From NCBI GenBank assembly GCA_937881255.1, contig CALGFH010000410.1, positions 1 to 8,370 on the forward strand: a stretch of 8,370 nucleotides of DNA, given 5' to 3'. The stretch is from an uncultured Actinomycetes bacterium (lineage in GTDB: Bacteria > Actinomycetota > CALGFH01). The notes beneath the pieces are model-generated. The model did not search any database. It saw only the letters and a list, made by a program, of their open reading frames with translations, and was not told the DNA's origin. The translations under genes and the position numbers were made by a program. The number at the start of each line of letters is the position of its first letter. Position 1 is the stretch's first letter. Below are positions 6,033 through 8,370 of this stretch, piece by piece.

Positions 6033-6898
6033 GTCGAGCGGCGGCCGAAGAGGCGGCGGAAGAAGCCGGCGATGGCCTGGAACAGGGCTGCCAGGCGGCC
6101 CTTGACCACGGTGCCGACCAGGCTGCCGGCGTCGAGGGCCTCGGCGGCCCGGGGGGGCGGGGTGCCCGGGACGCCGGGGGTGGTGGCGGCTGGAGCCGGG
6201 GTGGCGCTGGCGCCGGCGGTGGTCGTCCCGTCGCCCGCGGCAACTGTTGCCGACGGAGGGCCCGCATCAGCCGAGGCGGAGGGGGAGGCCCCCGCGGCCG
6301 GGGCGGGAGCCCCTGCGGCCGGGGCGGGAGCCTCCGTGGCCGGGGCGGGGGCGGAGGCCCCGTCCGTTGCTCCGGTCACAGCTGAAACTGGTTCCCCGGT
6401 CTCTCCGGCACCGGCGCCAGCTCCTCCAGCCGGACCCGCTGGGGCCGGCTCCGACTCGAGGGTGGCGCGGAGGCAGTCGGCGAACTGGCCGAAGAGGCGG
6501 GTGGCGACGTCGTTGATGGCGCCGCCGCGGCCGAAGGAGGCGACCTTGCCGGTGAGCTGGACGTCGCTGGTGACGTGGAGGCGGGTGCGGGTGGGGTCGA
6601 CGGCTTCGAGGCGGGTCTCGACGCTGGCCCGGGCGGTGCCTGCGCCCTTGGTGTCCTTGCCGGTGGCGGCGAGGCGGGCGCTGTGGTTGGCCTCGTCGAC
6701 GCCCTCGACCACGACCTTGCCCTTGTAGGACATGCGCAGGGGGCCGAGCTTGACGGCCACGGTGCCCTCGTAGGTGTCGTCGTGCACGCCGGTGAGGGCG
6801 GCCCCGGGCATGCAGGGCGCGACCCGGGGGATGTCGTTGACCAGGGCCCAGACCCGGTCCAGGGGGGCGTCGACCTCGACCGTGTTCTCGATCCTCAT
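6026..6898 (-). CDS. coxG: CoxG-like SRPBCC protein with long linker and basic tail
   Basis: 290 residues; the N-terminal 150 match the CO dehydrogenase subunit G/SRPBCC family. MRIENTVEVDAPLDRVWALV, then NDIPRVAPCMPGAAL (21-35), is diagnostic, followed by YEGTVAVKLGPLRMSYKG (43-60), ATGKDTKGAGTARA (78-91) and a C-terminal helix INDVATRLFGQFADCLRA (128-145). CoxG is reported to link CO dehydrogenase to the membrane and respiratory quinones. After residue 150 comes about 110 residues of Ala/Pro/Gly-rich, probably disordered linker, then a tail (about 263-290: VVKGRLAALFQAIAGFFRRL, then FGRRSTS) predicted to form a basic amphipathic helix that could bind membrane. Many homologs are near 150-200 residues, so the extension is long. 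GGGAGGG precedes the ATG at 6898, which overlaps the MocA-like stop as ATGA. It is the last gene of the operon. CoxG homologs also accompany other Mo hydroxylases, so CO oxidation is not proven. Confidence 0.9.
   Translation of the reverse strand: MRIENTVEVDAPLDRVWALVNDIPRVAPCMPGAALTGVHDDTYEGTVAVKLGPLRMSYKGKVVVEGVDEANHSARLAATGKDTKGAGTARASVETRLEAVDPTRTRLHVTSDVQLTGKVASFGRGGAINDVATRLFGQFADCLRATLESEPAPAGPAGGAGAGAGETGEPVSAVTGATDGASAPAPATEAPAPAAGAPAPAAGASPSASADAGPPSATVAAGDGTTTAGASATPAPAATTPGVPGTPPPRAAEALDAGSLVGTVVKGRLAALFQAIAGFFRRLFGRRSTS
6294..6356. repeat. Three tandem 21-bp units in the CoxG linker
   Basis: Units at 6294-6314, 6315-6335 and 6336-6356 share the core GGCCGGGGCGGG at the same phase; the first two differ at only two positions and the third has drifted further. 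The period is 21 bases, so the frame is kept, and on the minus strand they encode repeats of APAPAAG. Such a minisatellite may vary in copy number between strains and lengthen or shorten the linker. Confidence 0.8.
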
Positions 6899-7503
6899 GG
6901 GACCCTCCCATTGGTGAGCAGGTTGCCGACCCGTTCCAGGTCGGCCTCGACGTCGATGTCGGCGTCGCTGCCGAGGTCGCCGACCTCGACCCGGTGGACC
7001 CGGTCGGGGTGGGCGGCGAGCAGGTCGCGGGCGCCGGTGTCCCCGGTCAGGCGGAGCAGGTCGGGCAGGAGGCGGCGGTCGAACAGCTTGGGGTGGCCGG
7101 GGCGGCCGTCGTAGGTGGCGGTGACCATCGGGCCGGCCCCGGCCCGCCAGGCCTGGACCACCCGCGCCACCGCGCGGCCCGGGACCAGCGGCTGGTCGCC
7201 GAGCAGGACCACCACCGCCTCCCAGTCGCCGCCGGCCCGGGCCAGGGCGCTGGCCAGGACGTGGCCCATCCCGGCGGCCCAGCCCTCGACGACCAGCGGC
7301 TCGGCCCGGCCCAGCTCGACCCGGTCCAGCACCTCGTCCGCGGCCCCTCCGAGGGCGACCAGCACGCGATCCACCGGGGCGCCGTCCACGGCGGCCAGGA
7401 CGTGGGCCAGCAGGGGCCGGCCGTCCAGCTCGGCCAGCTGCTTGGGCCGGCCCATCCGGGTCGACCCGCCGGCGGCGAGCACGACCCCGAGGACCGGGGC
7501 CAC
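6895..7503 (-). CDS. mocA: MocA-like molybdopterin nucleotidyltransferase
   Basis: 202 residues of the MobA-like NTP transferase fold. The nucleotide-binding loop LAAGGSTRMGRPKQL (9-23) opens the protein; GDQPLV (102-107) is the metal/nucleotide motif, GHPKLF (136-141) the substrate-side motif, GDTGARDLL (154-162) and DIDVEADL (182-189) the usual C-terminal elements. MocA enzymes transfer CMP from CTP to molybdenum-molybdopterin, giving the cytosine dinucleotide cofactor used by CO dehydrogenase/xanthine dehydrogenase-family enzymes. The neighbours (XdhC upstream, CoxG downstream) favour MocA over the guanylyl-transferring MobA. The start is GTG at 7503, whose G is also the last base of the XdhC stop (TAGTG), and the stop overlaps coxG as ATGA, so translation is coupled throughout. 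Other members of this fold act on sugars or other metabolites, but the context makes that less likely. Confidence 0.87.
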   Translation of the reverse strand: MAPVLGVVLAAGGSTRMGRPKQLAELDGRPLLAHVLAAVDGAPVDRVLVALGGAADEVLDRVELGRAEPLVVEGWAAGMGHVLASALARAGGDWEAVVVLLGDQPLVPGRAVARVVQAWRAGAGPMVTATYDGRPGHPKLFDRRLLPDLLRLTGDTGARDLLAAHPDRVHRVEVGDLGSDADIDVEADLERVGNLLTNGRVP

Positions 7504-8279
7504 TACAGCTCGCCCCGCTCCCGGATGGAGTGGACGGGGGCGGTGCGATCGGACAGGGGGCCGCCGCGGCGGCCGTGGCGGGCCGCGATCACCTCGGCCA
7601 GGATCGAGACGGCCGTCTCCTCGGGCGAGGTGGCCCCGATGTCGAGGCCGATGGGGCCGGAGATGCGGGCGATGTCGGCCTCCCCGAACCCGGCCTCGCG
7701 CAGGCGCTCCAGGCGCTCGGCGTGGGCCCGGCGGCTGCCCATGGCCCCGATGTAGGCGACCGGGCTGCGCAGCAGGGCGGTGAGGGTGGGGTCGTCGAAG
7801 CGGGGCTCGTGGGTGAGCACGGCCGCGTAGGTGGCGTCGTCGGGCGGGTTGGCGGCCAGGTACTCCTGGGGCCAGGCGACCACCACCTCGTCGGCGTCGG
7901 GGATCCGCTCGGTGGTGGCGAAGCGCTCGCGGGCGTCGATCACGCTGACCTTGAAGCCGGTGAAGCGGGCCAGCCGGGCCAGGGCGGCGGCGAAGTCGAC
8001 CGCCCCGACGATCAGCAGCCGCGGCTGGGGCGCGAACACGTCGAAGAACAGCTCGCGGCCATCCATCTCGCGGACGGCCGCCTCCTCGGCCGGGAGCAGC
8101 TCGCGGGCCACCCGGGTGGCCATCTCGTCGAGCGCCGGGTCGCCAAGAGAGCCCTCGACCGCGTCCGGGGTGACCAGCAGCTTCGCCCCCAGCCCGGGCC
8201 CGGCCACGATGGTGACCAGCGCCCCCCGCCGGTCAGCCTTGACCAGGTCGCGGACCGGCTCCCACGACACCTTGTTCAT
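7503..8279 (-). CDS. XdhC/CoxI-family molybdenum-cofactor insertion protein
   Basis: 258 residues. XdhC proteins bind Mo cofactor, help sulfurate it and insert it into xanthine dehydrogenase/CO dehydrogenase-type enzymes. Residues 18-52 resemble a shortened XdhC N-terminal domain (GALVTIVAGPG, then AKLLVTPDAVEGSLGDPAL), but SLGDPAL stands where the family often has a Ser-Gly-Gly-Cys motif, so the Cys is missing. Residues 86-235 are the C-terminal Rossmann domain: PRLLIVGAVDFAAALARLA (86-104), VSVIDARERFAT (111-122), ADEVVVAWPQEYL (129-141), VLTHEPRFDDPTL (154-166), YIGAMGSRRAH (176-186) and ISGPIGLDIGATSPEETAVS (206-225). The nucleotide loop reads GAVDFA instead of the common GAGH-type, a variant I recall from other actinobacteria. 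The ATG at 8279 has AGAGGGG 8 bases upstream, itself buried in a hairpin. Its stop overlaps the MocA-like GTG by one base. Confidence 0.92.
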   Translation of the reverse strand: MNKVSWEPVRDLVKADRRGALVTIVAGPGLGAKLLVTPDAVEGSLGDPALDEMATRVARELLPAEEAAVREMDGRELFFDVFAPQPRLLIVGAVDFAAALARLARFTGFKVSVIDARERFATTERIPDADEVVVAWPQEYLAANPPDDATYAAVLTHEPRFDDPTLTALLRSPVAYIGAMGSRRAHAERLERLREAGFGEADIARISGPIGLDIGATSPEETAVSILAEVIAARHGRRGGPLSDRTAPVHSIRERGEL

Positions 8280-8304
8280 CGGGGCACCCCTCTGGGGTTC
8301 CCCG
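8280..8304 (-). promoter_or_regulatory. Hairpin enclosing the XdhC ribosome binding site
   Basis: Read on the minus strand the 25 bases are CGGGGAACCCC, loop AGA, GGGGTGCCCCG, immediately followed by the ATG at 8279. The arms pair over 10 bp with one A/G mismatch. The ribosome binding site AGAGGGG (complement of 8287-8293) is the loop plus the first bases of the 3' arm, so a folded transcript would hide it. This suggests that XdhC translation is lowered or depends on an upstream ribosome, an RNA-binding factor or a helicase. The structure is seen in the sequence; the effect is inference. Confidence 0.5.
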
Positions 8305-8325
8305 AACCTCTCCGGTCGCCCACGG

Positions 8326-8370
8326 TCAGGGAAGGGGCTCGACGAACACGTCGATGATCCCGCCGCAGGC
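8326..8370 (-). CDS. 3' end of probable XdhC/CoxI N-domain-type gene (partial)
   Basis: Only the last 14 codons and the TGA (complement of 8326-8328) are inside the window: ACGGIIDVFVEPLP. The pattern Cys-Gly-Gly followed by a hydrophobic strand and a Val-Glu-Pro-Leu ending is what I expect at the C-terminal end of the XdhC/CoxI N-terminal domain (PF02625), where the text is usually close to CGG-x-I-x-VFVEPL. The protein would therefore be a short XdhC-type polypeptide without a Rossmann domain, complementing the next gene, which has the Rossmann domain but a degenerate N-terminal part. It lies 46 bases upstream of that gene on the same strand, so they are probably co-transcribed. With so few residues visible the call rests on motif plus context. 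Confidence 0.65.
   Translation of the reverse strand, partial: ACGGIIDVFVEPLP

Noticed and set aside
4723..6267. Long minus-strand open frame under the ABC exporter and the end of coxG.
   Set aside because: It is antisense to intact ATPase and permease genes, has a His/Gln/Pro-rich composition, and crosses the convergent hairpin; a shadow of codon bias.
7530..8357. Plus-strand open frame opposite the XdhC gene.
   Set aside because: The minus strand carries a full XdhC-type protein with conserved motifs; the plus frame is Gly/Gln/Leu-rich shadow text.

Overview
The window is very GC-rich (above 70% by eye), with third codon positions almost all G or C, tightly packed genes, some GTG starts and ATGA overlaps. 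Together with the ECF sigma/RskA-type pair and a Mo-hydroxylase accessory operon, this suggests an actinobacterium, perhaps a deep-branching or soil lineage; placement below phylum cannot be made from this sequence. I count twelve protein genes, two of them cut by the window edges. There are no RNA genes, insertion sequences or CRISPR arrays, and no gene-free stretch over 300 bases.

Region 1 (1-2043, minus strand): two tandem paralogous exported membrane proteins. Each has a signal sequence, a TPM-like extracytoplasmic domain, one membrane helix and a charged cytoplasmic coil. The upstream copy continues into a Cys-containing C-terminal domain; the downstream copy leaves the window. Their coding regions overlap by 29 bases.

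Region 2 (2044-3985, plus strand): a divergent intergenic region with a strong inverted repeat, then a DICT-domain protein, an ECF sigma factor (GTG start) and its membrane anti-sigma factor (ZAS zinc motif, one membrane helix, RskA-type C-terminal domain). Sigma and anti-sigma genes are 3 bases apart. This looks like an envelope-responsive transcription module; the divergent membrane-protein pair is a possible target.

Region 3 (3995-6012): a convergent gene for pterin-4a-carbinolamine dehydratase (minus), then a divergent two-gene ABC-2 exporter operon (plus): an ATPase with a non-canonical Q-loop region and LSSGQ signature, and a six-helix permease, joined by an ATGA overlap.

Region 4 (6026-8370, minus strand): a molybdenum-hydroxylase (CO dehydrogenase/xanthine dehydrogenase family) accessory operon. 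In transcription order it holds the end of an XdhC/CoxI N-domain-type gene, an XdhC-type gene, a MocA-like nucleotidyltransferase and a CoxG-like protein with a long Ala/Pro linker and basic amphipathic tail. The catalytic subunits are not in the window and probably lie beyond 8370. The XdhC start is preceded by a hairpin that holds its own ribosome binding site, and the permease and coxG genes converge on a hairpin spanning both stop codons.

No wholly new system is evident. The points most worth following are the RBS-sequestering hairpin, the two-gene XdhC arrangement, the CoxG tail, the tandem TPM-like pair facing a DICT/ECF/anti-sigma module, and the symmetrical stop-codon hairpin.
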